This document shows, piece by piece, positions 11,238 to 19,583 of a stretch of DNA of 35,934 nucleotides. The notes under the pieces are model-generated. The model did not search any database. It saw nothing but the letters and a program-made list of their open reading frames with translations, and was not told the DNA's origin. The position numbers and the translations under genes were made by a program. Source of the DNA: Pseudomonadota bacterium (GTDB lineage Bacteria > Pseudomonadota > Alphaproteobacteria > Acetobacterales > Acetobacteraceae). Positions within the stretch are counted from its first letter, which is position 1. Every line of letters begins with the position of its first letter. Location of the stretch: the NCBI GenBank assembly GCA_021847995.1, contig JAJZNE010000040.1:1-35934 (forward strand), written 5' to 3'.

Positions 11238-12164
11238 ATGGCAGCGTACCGCATTGCGGTCATCGGGCTGGGCAAGATCGCGCAGGACCAGCACCTGCCG
11301 GTGATCGCGGAGAGCGCCGACTTCACGCTGGCCGGCGTTGTGAGCCAGCGCGGTCTCGACATCGCCGGGGTGCCGTCCTTCCGTGATCCGGCGGCGTTGC
11401 TGCGGGATCTGCCCGACCTGGACGCGGTCGCGATCTGCACGCCGCCGCAGGCGCGCCACGCCATCGCCCGAGCGGCGCTGGCCGCCGGCAGGCATGTGAT
11501 GCTGGAAAAGCCCCCAACGGCGACCCTGTCCGAGTTGTCCGACCTGGCCGGCGCGGCGGCAGAGCGCGGCGTGGTGCTGATGACGACGTGGCATTCCCAG
11601 TACAACGCGGCCGTCGATGCCGCCCGCGCGCGGCTGGCGGGCGAGCGGGTTGCGCGCCTGTTCATCGAGTGGAAGGAGGATGTGCGCAAATGGCACCCCG
11701 GCCAGGCGTGGATCTGGCGCGCCGGCGGGTTCGGAGTGTTCGACCCCGGCATCAATGCGCTCTCCATCGCCGTGAAGATCCTGCCGCAGAAGCTGTTCGT
11801 CGCGGCGGCCGAACTGGTGGTGCCGGTGAATGCCGAGGCGCCGATCGCCGCCAGCCTGCGCTTTGCCGGCGAGGGCGATCTGCGCGCCGAATTCGACTGG
11901 CGGCAGAGCGGCGACGAGATCTGGCAGATCACGGTGGAAACCCGCGCCGGACGGCGGCTCGTGCTGTCGGACGGCGGCGGACGCCTCGACATCGACGGCG
12001 TCGAGGTGGTGGCGGCACCGCGGCGCGAATATCACGACATCTATGCCCATTTCGCCGCCCTGCTGGCGGCGCGGCATAGCCATGTCGATGCCCGCCCGTT
12101 TGAACTGGTGGCCGACGCCTTTCTGCTCGGCACGCGACGGACGACGGCGGCGTTCGCCGACTGA
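11238..12164 (+). CDS. Gfo/Idh/MocA oxidoreductase, D-galactose / L-arabinose 1-dehydrogenase type
   Basis: An NAD(P)-dependent aldose 1-dehydrogenase of 308 residues, expected to oxidise a sugar to its lactone as the first step of a non-phosphorylating pathway. The N-terminal Rossmann motif IGLGKIAQDQHLPVI, the catalytic EKPP with K91, and the stretches EWKEDVRKWHPGQAWIW and FGVFDPGINALSI closely resemble what I remember of Pseudomonas galactose dehydrogenase and Azospirillum arabinose dehydrogenase. Galactose, arabinose or a related sugar as substrate is inferred. The strong ribosome binding site GGGAGGGGGAAGG precedes the ATG at 11238. It lies just after the sugar importer and may be part of the same regulon, though a terminator-like hairpin separates them. 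Confidence 0.88.
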   Translation: MAAYRIAVIGLGKIAQDQHLPVIAESADFTLAGVVSQRGLDIAGVPSFRDPAALLRDLPDLDAVAICTPPQARHAIARAALAAGRHVMLEKPPTATLSELSDLAGAAAERGVVLMTTWHSQYNAAVDAARARLAGERVARLFIEWKEDVRKWHPGQAWIWRAGGFGVFDPGINALSIAVKILPQKLFVAAAELVVPVNAEAPIAASLRFAGEGDLRAEFDWRQSGDEIWQITVETRAGRRLVLSDGGGRLDIDGVEVVAAPRREYHDIYAHFAALLAARHSHVDARPFELVADAFLLGTRRTTAAFAD

Positions 12165-12178
12165 CCGGCGGGGCGGCG

Positions 12179-12568
12179 TCAGTGCCGCCAGCCGCCGCCC
12201 ATCATGCCGCCGTGGAAACCGCCGAAGCCGCCGCCGTAGCCGCCCCCGTAGCCGCCGCCATAGCCGAAGCGGCCCCAGCCGCCGGCGCCATAGCCGCCGC
12301 CGTATCCGCCATAGCCGAAGCGGCCGAAATAGCCGCCCCAGAAGCCGCCGAAGAACGGCCAGCCCCAACCGCCCCAGCCCCAGTCGCCGAACCCGTAATA
12401 GGGATACGCCGCGGCATAGGCGCCATAGGCGGGATAATAGGGATAAGCGCCGTAGCCATAGGCCAGGTAGGGACTCGCGGCGTAGGAGCCGGCGCAGGCA
12501 CCGAGTGCCAGCAGCGCCGCCGTGGCAAGCGCCGCCCGGGCGCGGCGGCCCAGATGCAAGGCGGACAT
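12179..12568 (-). CDS. Gly/Tyr-rich putative lipoprotein
   Basis: A small 129-residue protein with a lipoprotein signal (residues 1-24, lipobox LGAC, lipidated C25). The mature part is almost entirely Gly, Tyr, Ala, Phe and Trp. Tyr-rich repeats (YGYGAYPYYPAYGAY) come first, then Gly-Trp, then GGGYGGGYGGG runs, ending in a Met/His-rich tip (FHGGMMGGGWRH). Such low-complexity Gly-aromatic tails occur in some surface, adhesive or phase-separating proteins, but no family is recognised and the role is open. A strong GGAGGGAG site fixes the ATG at 12568. It is the last gene of the minus-strand set 15203-12179 and converges on the aldose dehydrogenase. Confidence 0.75.
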   Translation of the reverse strand: MSALHLGRRARAALATAALLALGACAGSYAASPYLAYGYGAYPYYPAYGAYAAAYPYYGFGDWGWGGWGWPFFGGFWGGYFGRFGYGGYGGGYGAGGWGRFGYGGGYGGGYGGGFGGFHGGMMGGGWRH

Positions 12569-12655
12569 GTTCTCCCTCCGACCACACGCCAGATATGGAA
12601 TACATGGGGACGAATCGGCATGCGACGATCCCTCGGCCGTGATCGCCGGCGCCGG

Positions 12656-13018
12656 TCAGCGCCCCGTCAGCCGCCTCGCTGTCGCGCAGACCTGCGACGG
12701 CAGATAGGGCTTGGCGATGAACGCCTCTCCGGGCGCGCTGCCCTCCACCCCCGCGCCGGGGAGGCCGGTCATGTGAATCACTTTCAGCGCCGGCACGATG
12801 CCGCGGGCCTGCCGTGCCACCTCCCGCCCGTCGAGGCCGCCGGGAAGATTCGTGTCGGTGACCAGCAACGCGATGTCGGGGTGCGCGCGCAGCATGGCCA
12901 GCGCCTCCGGCCCGGTTGCCGCCTCCAGCACTTCGAAGCCTTCTTCGGCCAGCGCCTCGCCGAGGGTAAGGCGGATCAGGAACTCGTCCTCGACGATCAG
13001 CGCGATCGGTGCGGACAT
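12656..13018 (-). CDS. Stand-alone response regulator receiver domain
   Basis: A single CheY-like receiver domain of 120 residues with no output domain. The acidic pair E10/D11, the phosphoacceptor D55 (VTDTNLPGG), T84 and K103 (AKPY) are all in place, so phosphorylation is expected. Single-domain receivers act in phosphorelays or by binding partners. No histidine kinase is in the window. The ATG at 13018 follows AGGGAG, and the gene lies 38 bp after the beta-barrel gene on the same strand. Co-transcription with the polysaccharide export genes is likely, so it may influence capsule or exopolysaccharide output; that link is inferred. Confidence 0.92.
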   Translation of the reverse strand: MSAPIALIVEDEFLIRLTLGEALAEEGFEVLEAATGPEALAMLRAHPDIALLVTDTNLPGGLDGREVARQARGIVPALKVIHMTGLPGAGVEGSAPGEAFIAKPYLPSQVCATARRLTGR

Positions 13019-13056
13019 GCCGGACTCCCTGTTCTGCCTCGGTGCGCGAGCGCGTG

Positions 13057-14472
13057 TCAGAGCGCGAACTTCAGCGTCAGCAGGCCGACGTTTTGCAGGT
13101 AATCGGGCCCGAAGCCGTTTTGCCCGTTATGGTCCACCCAGTCATAGGTCAGGGAAAGGTGGATGTTGCGGTTGATGAGATAGGTGAGGCCGCCGCCCGC
13201 CCCCATAAAGGTTTCGTTGCCGCCGCCGCTGGAGAGATAATAGGCATGGTCGATCGCAGTGTAGGCGGTGACCAGCAGGTTGCGCCGGATTTCGTGGTCC
13301 ACCTGTAGCCGGCCGGAAGTGTAGATGAATCCGGCGACGTCGAGGTCCACGGCGTCGTCGATGGTGCGCAGACCGCGCAGCGACACGGTGGTGACGCCGC
13401 TCGGCTGCCAGATCAGGTTGCCCTCGAAAACCGGGGCGGAGTGCGATTTGTAGTTGTAGTACTGGCGAATCTCGTAGCCGCCGAGCACCTGGTAGCGCCA
13501 TACGCCGTTGGCAGTGTAGTCGAGCCCCACCAGCATGTCGATCGCGTTGCCGTTGCGCGTCGGCCCGAACTGCGAATTCGGCGACGTGTAGACGATGTAC
13601 TGCTCGCGCGCGACGGCGAGGAAGTCGCGCAACGGCGCATATTCATAGCGCGCCGTCAGATCGCCCTCATAGGTGTTGTGGTTGAGGAAGCCCAGGCTGG
13701 TCGGGACGCCATCGACCACCCCGTTCACCGCCGCCGGCGGCACGAAGCCGTTGAGGCCATAGACGGGTGCTCCGCCATAGGTGGTGTTCATGAAGTCGAA
13801 GCCCGGAATCAGGCTGAAGCTGCCGAAAGTCTTGGCATAGGTTCCACGCACGTCGTTGACCTGAAACGGGATCGGCGCGCTGTAGAGCACGCCCGGCCGG
13901 TTGAACGAGGCCACGTCGATGCCATACGGCTCTATGAACTGATAGAGATGGCTCGCGGAGAGAGTCGCGACATCGTCGCCGATCTGGTAGCTGCCGCCGA
14001 GGGCCGCGGACCAGGTCGTCTGGTTCTGGTTCGAGAAGCTCGGCACCTGCATGTTGGTCACGTTGAAGGCGGCGCCGAGACTGTCGCGCTTCCAGTCGGA
14101 ATTGATCGCGAGGTTCGCGCTCGTCTCCTCGAGCAGGCTGCCCTGCGCCGGCACCTGCCCGAGGATGTTGCTGTTGTAGCCAACGCTCTCATCCAACTCC
14201 GGACGGATGATGAAGTCGCCGGCGCGGATGCCGAGCGGATCGTACTCCGGTTCCTGCCGCGACATCACGGTGGTGCCCAGCGCGGTGCCGTAGCCGGGCA
14301 CGCCCTGGGAAAAATACTGGTTCAGCATATTGCGGTCAGGCATCTGCGCCCGCGCGGCAAGCGGCGCCAGCAGCGCAGCCGCGGCCGCGGCGAGCGCATG
14401 CGGGCCGGGCCGGCGGGGGGTGGGCGCGGCCGGGGCGGATGTCTGCAATGTAAAGCTCTCCCTGCTATCCAT
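13057..14472 (-). CDS. Outer-membrane beta-barrel protein (BBP2-like) of the polysaccharide locus
   Basis: A 471-residue exported protein. After an N-terminal signal (about residues 20-42, LAAAAAALLAPLAARA) come many alternating beta strands rich in Tyr, Asn, Gly and Ser, ending in LLTLKFAL, a C-terminal strand typical of outer-membrane barrels. The pattern (FIIRPELDESVGYNSNIL near residue 95, RYEYAPLRDFLAV, GLDYTANGVWRYQVLGGYEIR) resembles the putative beta-barrel porin 2 family that often accompanies exopolysaccharide clusters. It may help polymer cross the outer membrane together with the export lipoprotein encoded upstream. The ATG at 14472 is chosen; no strong ribosome binding site is visible, and a longer frame from 14577 is possible. 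Confidence 0.82.
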   Translation of the reverse strand: MDSRESFTLQTSAPAAPTPRRPGPHALAAAAAALLAPLAARAQMPDRNMLNQYFSQGVPGYGTALGTTVMSRQEPEYDPLGIRAGDFIIRPELDESVGYNSNILGQVPAQGSLLEETSANLAINSDWKRDSLGAAFNVTNMQVPSFSNQNQTTWSAALGGSYQIGDDVATLSASHLYQFIEPYGIDVASFNRPGVLYSAPIPFQVNDVRGTYAKTFGSFSLIPGFDFMNTTYGGAPVYGLNGFVPPAAVNGVVDGVPTSLGFLNHNTYEGDLTARYEYAPLRDFLAVAREQYIVYTSPNSQFGPTRNGNAIDMLVGLDYTANGVWRYQVLGGYEIRQYYNYKSHSAPVFEGNLIWQPSGVTTVSLRGLRTIDDAVDLDVAGFIYTSGRLQVDHEIRRNLLVTAYTAIDHAYYLSSGGGNETFMGAGGGLTYLINRNIHLSLTYDWVDHNGQNGFGPDYLQNVGLLTLKFAL

Positions 14473-14493
14473 CGGGCGTACCGAGGGCTGCAA

Positions 14494-14535
14494 TGCCGGC
14501 CGCGCGCGCCAGCAGCATAACGATGCTGGCCGGCA
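14494..14535 (-). promoter_or_regulatory. Hairpin between the export lipoprotein and beta-barrel genes
   Basis: A perfect 8-bp outer repeat (tgccggcc at 14494-14501, ggccggca at 14528-14535) encloses an inner cagcat/atgctg stem with an aacg loop. It lies in the 158-bp spacer between two minus-strand genes. No T-run follows on the minus strand, so processing or attenuation is more likely than full termination. Confidence 0.4.
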
Positions 14536-14630
14536 CGCGGCTAGGCCATCTTCGCTCGCGATTTCGTGAGTACCCATCTGTCAGCTTCGGGCGGCGGAAA
14601 TGCGGGTCGCGGTCCGGCTTTCAGGATGCA

Positions 14631-15203
14631 TCAGAACGATCTCTCATAGACGGTGATGACATCGCCGGGCCGCACCGGCGTATCGCGGGAAGCCCGGCCC
14701 TCCACCGGCTTGCCGTTGACGTTGCGCACGATCGACACCTCGCTCTCGATGGCGCGGTAGGTGAAGCCGCCGGCAATGGCGACCGCCGAGACCACGGTCA
14801 TTCCCGGCTGGTAGGGGAATTGTCCCGGATGCGCCACCTCGCCGAGCACGAACACCGGGCGATAGGCGATCACCTCCACCGACACGCTGGGGTTGCGATA
14901 GAGATTGCGGCTGGTCAGTTCCTCGGCCACTTCGCTCTGCAACTCGGTGGTGGTCAGCCCGGCCGCCTTGACCGCACCGATCAGGGGCATGGAGATGTTG
15001 CCGTCATCCTTGACGCGGAATTCGCCCGTCATTTGCTCGTCGCCAAAAGTGATGATACGGACCTGGTCACCGGCACCGAGGCGATAATCGGCATCGCTGG
15101 TCTGGGGAATCGGGGGAAGGTTGCCGGGACCGCCGCAGGCGGCGAGCCCCAGCAGTCCTGATATCAGAACAATTGCAATCGTAGCACTATGGATAAAGCG
15201 CAC
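14631..15203 (-). CDS. Polysaccharide export lipoprotein (Wza/GumB type)
   Basis: A 190-residue outer-membrane export protein of the Poly_export/SLBB class. It has a lipoprotein signal with lipobox LAAC and lipidated C23. The Poly_export domain begins at YRLGAGDQVRI and includes VKDDGNISMPLIGAVKAAG; one SLBB domain follows (VFVLGEVAHPGQFPYQPGMT). It is short like Xanthomonas GumB and lacks the extra domains of E. coli Wza. It should work with the Wzc/GumC-like protein at 21519-23807 to move the finished polymer through the periplasm and outer membrane. GTG start at 15203 after GAGGGGAG about 10 bases upstream. It is divergent from the membrane protein gene starting near 15263. Confidence 0.92.
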   Translation of the reverse strand: MRFIHSATIAIVLISGLLGLAACGGPGNLPPIPQTSDADYRLGAGDQVRIITFGDEQMTGEFRVKDDGNISMPLIGAVKAAGLTTTELQSEVAEELTSRNLYRNPSVSVEVIAYRPVFVLGEVAHPGQFPYQPGMTVVSAVAIAGGFTYRAIESEVSIVRNVNGKPVEGRASRDTPVRPGDVITVYERSF

Positions 15204-15262
15204 GGATGATTTACTCCCCTCTTGCTCGCAAACGGGGTTTTATCATACCGCAACGTCATCTG

Positions 15263-16756
15263 ATGCTCATGCCTTCTCTATCAATCTCGACGGAATGTGA
15301 AGCGTCTGGCAACCTGGGGTTGACGGGCTGCCGTCGCGCGTGGCGCCTTCTGTCGGCGGGAGCGGGGTTCGCGGTGCTGCTGGCGGTGCTGCTGGCGGTG
15401 CTGCTGGCGGTGCTGCTCTGGCCGGCGCTGCTCAACGGCTACCCGCTGGTGTTCTCCGACAGCGGCACGTACCTGCTACAGATTCCGGAGCGGCATCTCG
15501 GGTGGGACCGGCCGGTGTTCTACAGCCTGTTGATGGTACCGCTGCACGCCATGCTGACCACCTGGCCGGTGGTGGTGGCGCAGGCGGCGCTGACGCTCTA
15601 TCTGCTGCGGGTCGCGCTGTGCGTCTTTGCCGGCTCGCCGCGGGGCCTTGCGGCGATCGTCGGCGTCCTGGCGGTTGCAACCGGCCTGCCGTGGGTGACG
15701 GCCGAGCTCATTCCCGACTTTTCCACGGCCCTTCTCGCGATTGTGATGTGCGTTCTGGCGGTCGCGCCGGAACGGGTCGGCCGGCGTGAGCATCTCGGGC
15801 TGGCAGTGGTCGCGGCCGGACTGATTTCCGTGCACCAGTCGAATCTGCCGCTGGCGGGGCTGCTGCTGGCGAGTCTGCTGCTGCTGCGCCGGCCGCTCGG
15901 CGCCGCCGCTGCGCCCGGCCTCCGCGGCGTGATGCTGGCGGCAGGGCCGCTGCTGGCGGCGACGCTCGCGCTCAGCGCCGTCAATCTGATCGGGCATGGA
16001 CGGGTGTCGCCGGCACCCTATGGTAACATCTTCGTGCTGGCGCGCAGTCTTGCCGATGGTCCGGCGATGGCGACGCTGCGCCAGGACTGCCCGCACGCCG
16101 GCTGGCGGCTGTGCCTGCTGGTGCAGGAGGGACAGCCGACCGATGCGGACCTGTTCCTGTGGCGTGAGGACAGCGCGCTCTATCGCGTCGGCGGCGCGGT
16201 GCGCGAGGCACCGGAGGCGAATGCCATCCTGCGCGCCACGCTTGCCGAGCGGCCGGGCGCGGTGCTGCGCGCGGCGCTGAGCAATTTCCTCCGTCAGCTC
16301 GGCATGGTGGCGACCGGCGACGGCCTGATGGCGTGGCCGGTCACGGTGACCCCGGTGATCCATCGCGACTTCCCGGCGGCGGAGGCGCGCCGCTACGATG
16401 CCGCGTTGCAGACGCGGGGACGGCTTGCAGTACCGGATTGGCTCAAGCGTCTGCATGCGGCGGCGCTGCTGGCCGGCGTAGCGGCAACGGTGATCGCATT
16501 TCTGCTCGCCCTGCGCCGCCGGCACCGTGTCGCCGCATTATGCGCCGGCGCGCTGATCTGCCTTCTCGGCAATGCCGCGATCACCGGCGCGCTGTCCGGC
16601 CCGCACGACCGCTATCAGAGCCGCATCGCGTGGCTGCCGGTGTTCGTGCCGGTCGTCGCGGGTCTGGCGCTGCGCCGTGGCGCGCCGGCCGGGCTGGTCA
16701 ATCCGTTGCCCGGTCCAGCATCGGCAGACATCGCAGAACCCACCGCTTGGTCATGA
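15263..16756 (+). CDS. Polytopic membrane protein, probable GT-C-type glycosyltransferase
   Basis: About 497 residues with roughly ten hydrophobic segments. After the first membrane helix comes FSDSGTYLLQIPERHLGWDRPVFYSLLM: acidic residues followed by a 'RP-YSLL' stretch, as in the first outer loop of GT-C enzymes (ArnT/PMT-like). Near the end, HDRYQSRIAWLPVFVP matches the usual late RY-P element of the same fold. These hints suggest a lipid-linked sugar donor, but no exact family is recognised. The start is uncertain: the frame is open from an ATG at 15206, just 2 bp from the divergent gene. I prefer the ATGs at 15263/15269 because the spacer is AT-richer and promoter-like; no good ribosome binding site is seen. 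The 3' end overlaps the convergent acyltransferase by 59 bp. Confidence 0.7.
   Translation: MLMPSLSISTECEASGNLGLTGCRRAWRLLSAGAGFAVLLAVLLAVLLAVLLWPALLNGYPLVFSDSGTYLLQIPERHLGWDRPVFYSLLMVPLHAMLTTWPVVVAQAALTLYLLRVALCVFAGSPRGLAAIVGVLAVATGLPWVTAELIPDFSTALLAIVMCVLAVAPERVGRREHLGLAVVAAGLISVHQSNLPLAGLLLASLLLLRRPLGAAAAPGLRGVMLAAGPLLAATLALSAVNLIGHGRVSPAPYGNIFVLARSLADGPAMATLRQDCPHAGWRLCLLVQEGQPTDADLFLWREDSALYRVGGAVREAPEANAILRATLAERPGAVLRAALSNFLRQLGMVATGDGLMAWPVTVTPVIHRDFPAAEARRYDAALQTRGRLAVPDWLKRLHAAALLAGVAATVIAFLLALRRRHRVAALCAGALICLLGNAAITGALSGPHDRYQSRIAWLPVFVPVVAGLALRRGAPAGLVNPLPGPASADIAEPTAWS
15371..15418 (+). repeat. Four tandem copies of a 12-bp unit inside the first membrane helix
   Basis: The unit gcggtgctgctg is repeated four times (the last copy differs in its final base) and encodes AVLL four times in the first transmembrane helix of the GT-C-like protein. 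Because the unit is a multiple of three, slippage would lengthen or shorten the helix by four residues without a frameshift. Confidence 0.92.
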
Positions 16757-17876
16757 GCGGGCCGAGCGTCCCGGCGGCCATCAGCACCGTCGCGAACGGC
16801 AGGAAATGCGAGCCATCCCAGGAGACGGCCCGGAGCAGCAGCGCCTTGGCGAGTCCGATGAACACGGTGTTGAGCAGGTAGATCACGAACACATGCCGCC
16901 CGAGCACGCCGAGGGTGCCGGCGCCGGTGGACGGGCCTTGCCGGACCAGACCATGCAATGCCGGCAGCGAGAGCAGGCCGGCGCTCAGCAGTGCCCATTT
17001 ATAGGGAAATGCCTGCGATCCCGCGTCCCAGTCGAAGTGCAGCCAGCCGAATGCAACCGGCAGCACCGCCAGGGTCAGCGCCCCCAGCGCCGCGGGCCAC
17101 ATCGCATCGATCGTGTCGAGCCAGCGGCGACCGGCGTCCGCCGCCAGGCCGCCGGCGACGAAGAACACGTAATACGTTCCGATGCGGTCGAGATAGAGCA
17201 CCGGCGGCAGCGGCAGGAGATAGAGCAGCACAGCAACCGTCGCGATCACGATGCCGCCCTCGCGCAGCCCGAGCAGCGGCGGCGTCGCGACGCAATAGAC
17301 GAACAGCACGCCGATATACCAGACCGAGGTCGCGGGACTGTGATCGGTGTCCCACACCAGCGCGCGCAATCCGTGCCAGAGATCGGGGGGAACGTTGTCC
17401 ACCGGCAGGAATCGCGCGAGCAGCAGCTTGCCGAGCAGGATGGCAACGCCGAACAGCACGAACGGCACCAACAGCCGCATCGCCCGCCGCCGCACGAGGC
17501 GCGGCCATGCCCGCAGCCCGGTGCGCGCCGTGCCGGAGAGAAAGGTGACGTAGCCGCTGAGATACATGAACAGCGGCATATGAAAGAGATAGACCGCGAT
17601 GCGCAGCGGCTCGTACCATCCGACGCCGACCGGCCCGTGGCGCGCCACCAGATGGCCGAACACCACGAGCAGAATCGCAAATCCCTTGGCGCGGTCGAGA
17701 TCCGTGCGGCGCCCCGCAGCGCCGGCCTGGACGGCACGCGTCCCCGGCACGGCTGGCAATGAGAGGGAAGACACGTCTATATGATGCTCCCAACTTCCGG
17801 CGTCCGGCAGCGTTCGCCCTGCGGCCGCCTGGGTAGCACGCTGCCGGCGCAGCGCGCTGGCGGTGTGTTTATCCAT
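16698..17876 (-). CDS. Membrane acyltransferase (acyltransferase-3 / OpgC-NolL-like)
   Basis: A 392-residue integral membrane acyltransferase with about ten membrane helices. The N-terminal active-site region RTDLDRAKGFAILLVVFGHL contains the conserved Arg/Asp and the catalytic-type His, followed by FHMPLFMYLSGYV. Proteins of this type put O-acetyl or other acyl groups on surface sugars (for example NolL, WecH, OpgC); here the exopolysaccharide is the probable acceptor. An approximately 55-residue Ala/Arg-rich N-terminal tail precedes the conserved domain, so the true start may be downstream of 17876, where no strong ribosome binding site is seen. It is divergent from the flippase gene (89-bp spacer) and converges with, and overlaps, the GT-C-like gene. 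Confidence 0.88.
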   Translation of the reverse strand: MDKHTASALRRQRATQAAAGRTLPDAGSWEHHIDVSSLSLPAVPGTRAVQAGAAGRRTDLDRAKGFAILLVVFGHLVARHGPVGVGWYEPLRIAVYLFHMPLFMYLSGYVTFLSGTARTGLRAWPRLVRRRAMRLLVPFVLFGVAILLGKLLLARFLPVDNVPPDLWHGLRALVWDTDHSPATSVWYIGVLFVYCVATPPLLGLREGGIVIATVAVLLYLLPLPPVLYLDRIGTYYVFFVAGGLAADAGRRWLDTIDAMWPAALGALTLAVLPVAFGWLHFDWDAGSQAFPYKWALLSAGLLSLPALHGLVRQGPSTGAGTLGVLGRHVFVIYLLNTVFIGLAKALLLRAVSWDGSHFLPFATVLMAAGTLGPLMTKRWVLRCLPMLDRATD

Positions 17877-17965
17877 GCGGCCCGGTCACGCAGTTATTCT
17901 GCCCCGGCACGCCGCGCCTGCGCATTCGCATTCGCGAGAGTGTCAGAACATTACAGGATAACGTG

Positions 17966-19405
17966 ATGCGGCTGCTGCACAGCAATGTCTTCTGGTCCGG
18001 CCTGGAGGCCGGGGCCTCGGCCGGGTTGTCCTTCATCTCCGCCTTCATCGTGGCCCGTCTCGTCGGTCCGACCGAGGTCGGGGTCGGTGCCGCGGTGGTC
18101 GCCGTGCATGTGCTGTTGTGGGTGGTGGTGAACGCCCTGTTCGCCGATCCGCTGGTGCAGCGCCTGGAGATCGACGACGAGGAGGCATCGAGCGCGCTGT
18201 GGGCCTCCACCGTGGTCGGCGTGCTGGCGGCGCTGGTGCAGGCGGCGGTGTCGCTGCCGGTGGCGCAGGCGATGGACCAGCCGCGCATCGTTGCGATGGG
18301 CCTCGCCCTGGCCTTGCCGCTGCCACTGGTCGGTGCCGGCGGCGTGATGCAGGGATTGCTGACCCGGCGGCGCGAATACCGCGTGCTGGCCGGCCGTGCG
18401 CTGATCGGGCAGGGCGGCGGCACGCTGGTCGGAATCGGGCTTGCCGTGCTTGGTGCCGGCGCCTGGGCGCTGGTCGCCCAGCAACTGGTCACGTCGCTGT
18501 TCGGTGCGCTGTCGCTGGTCCTGCGCACGAACTGGCGCCCGCTGTTTGTCCTGCGCTGGACACCGGTGCGCGAATTGCTGCGCGTTGGCCTGCCGCTGGT
18601 GTTGAGCACGCTGGTGCAGCATAGCCGCTATCGCCTGTTCGCGCTGCTGATCGGCGGCACCGCCGGGGCGACCGCGCTGGGCCAGGTGCATATGGCGTTC
18701 CGCCTGGTCGATACCGTGCGTGAACTGGTCAGCACGGCGTTCTGGCGGCTCAGCCTGCCGACGATGTCGGAACGTCAGCGCGACCTGCCGGCGCTGCGTG
18801 CCTCGGTGGCGCGGCTGCTGGAGCTGACGGCGCTGGTGCTGTTCCCGATGTTCGGCGCGATGCTGGTGGTGATCGACCCGCTGGTGCGGTTGCTGCTCGG
18901 CCGCGTCTGGGCGCCTTCGGCCGACGCATCGGAGGTGCTGATCGTGATCACGATGTACGGCTTTCTCTACGGCCCCGCCGGGACCGCGCTGATTGCCCGC
19001 GGCATCACGCGATTCACCCTGGCGGCGATGTCGTGCCTGACGGTGCTGACGCTGGCCGGCGTGCTGGTGGTGCGCCCCGCGACACCCCAGGCCGCGGTGT
19101 GGGTGTGGGCGGCGGCACAGATCATCGTCTTTCCGGCGATGCAGTACGGTACCGCGCGGCTGCTCGGCGACTCGGTGTTCCGCCAGGTGCGGGCCGGGCT
19201 GCCGGCGCTCGGTCTGGCCGCGCTCGCGATCGCGGCGGCGCTGCTGGTGCCGCGCGCGATGGGGGAACCGCGCGCGCCGGTGCTGCTGATCGCGGTACGG
19301 CTGGCAGTGGGAGCCGCGGTCTATGTGCCGGGGGCGGCGTTGCTGTTGCGCGGCAGCGTGCTGGCGGCGCTGCGCACGGTCGGCATGCGCCGCCGACCGG
19401 CGTGA
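17966..19405 (+). CDS. Polysaccharide repeat-unit flippase (Wzx-like, MOP superfamily)
   Basis: A 479-residue protein made of 12-14 membrane segments. It begins with NVFWSGLEAGASAGLSFISAFIVARLVGPTEVGVGA, the standard start of the polysaccharide biosynthesis/lipid-linked oligosaccharide flippase family. A mid-protein GLPLVLSTLVQHSRYRLFALLIG repeats the pattern at the start of the second half. It is expected to move undecaprenyl-linked oligosaccharide units from the cytoplasmic to the periplasmic face. The ATG at 17966 is chosen because AGGA lies 7 bases upstream; a GTG at 17963 is also open. Confidence 0.92.
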   Translation: MRLLHSNVFWSGLEAGASAGLSFISAFIVARLVGPTEVGVGAAVVAVHVLLWVVVNALFADPLVQRLEIDDEEASSALWASTVVGVLAALVQAAVSLPVAQAMDQPRIVAMGLALALPLPLVGAGGVMQGLLTRRREYRVLAGRALIGQGGGTLVGIGLAVLGAGAWALVAQQLVTSLFGALSLVLRTNWRPLFVLRWTPVRELLRVGLPLVLSTLVQHSRYRLFALLIGGTAGATALGQVHMAFRLVDTVRELVSTAFWRLSLPTMSERQRDLPALRASVARLLELTALVLFPMFGAMLVVIDPLVRLLLGRVWAPSADASEVLIVITMYGFLYGPAGTALIARGITRFTLAAMSCLTVLTLAGVLVVRPATPQAAVWVWAAAQIIVFPAMQYGTARLLGDSVFRQVRAGLPALGLAALAIAAALLVPRAMGEPRAPVLLIAVRLAVGAAVYVPGAALLLRGSVLAALRTVGMRRRPA

Positions 19406-19583
19406 ACGGCGGCGCGCCATGCGTGGCCGGAAAAGCACAGCGATCGGCGACTGCGCGTCGGCAATCTGCGGTGCAGCCATCCGGGATGTGTGGCGTTGTG
19501 CGGCGAACCAAACCCACCATCGGGGGCGATTGCGCATCCATCGTGCCAACTCGACACAATTGCCGGGCAATCCGGAGGACGAA

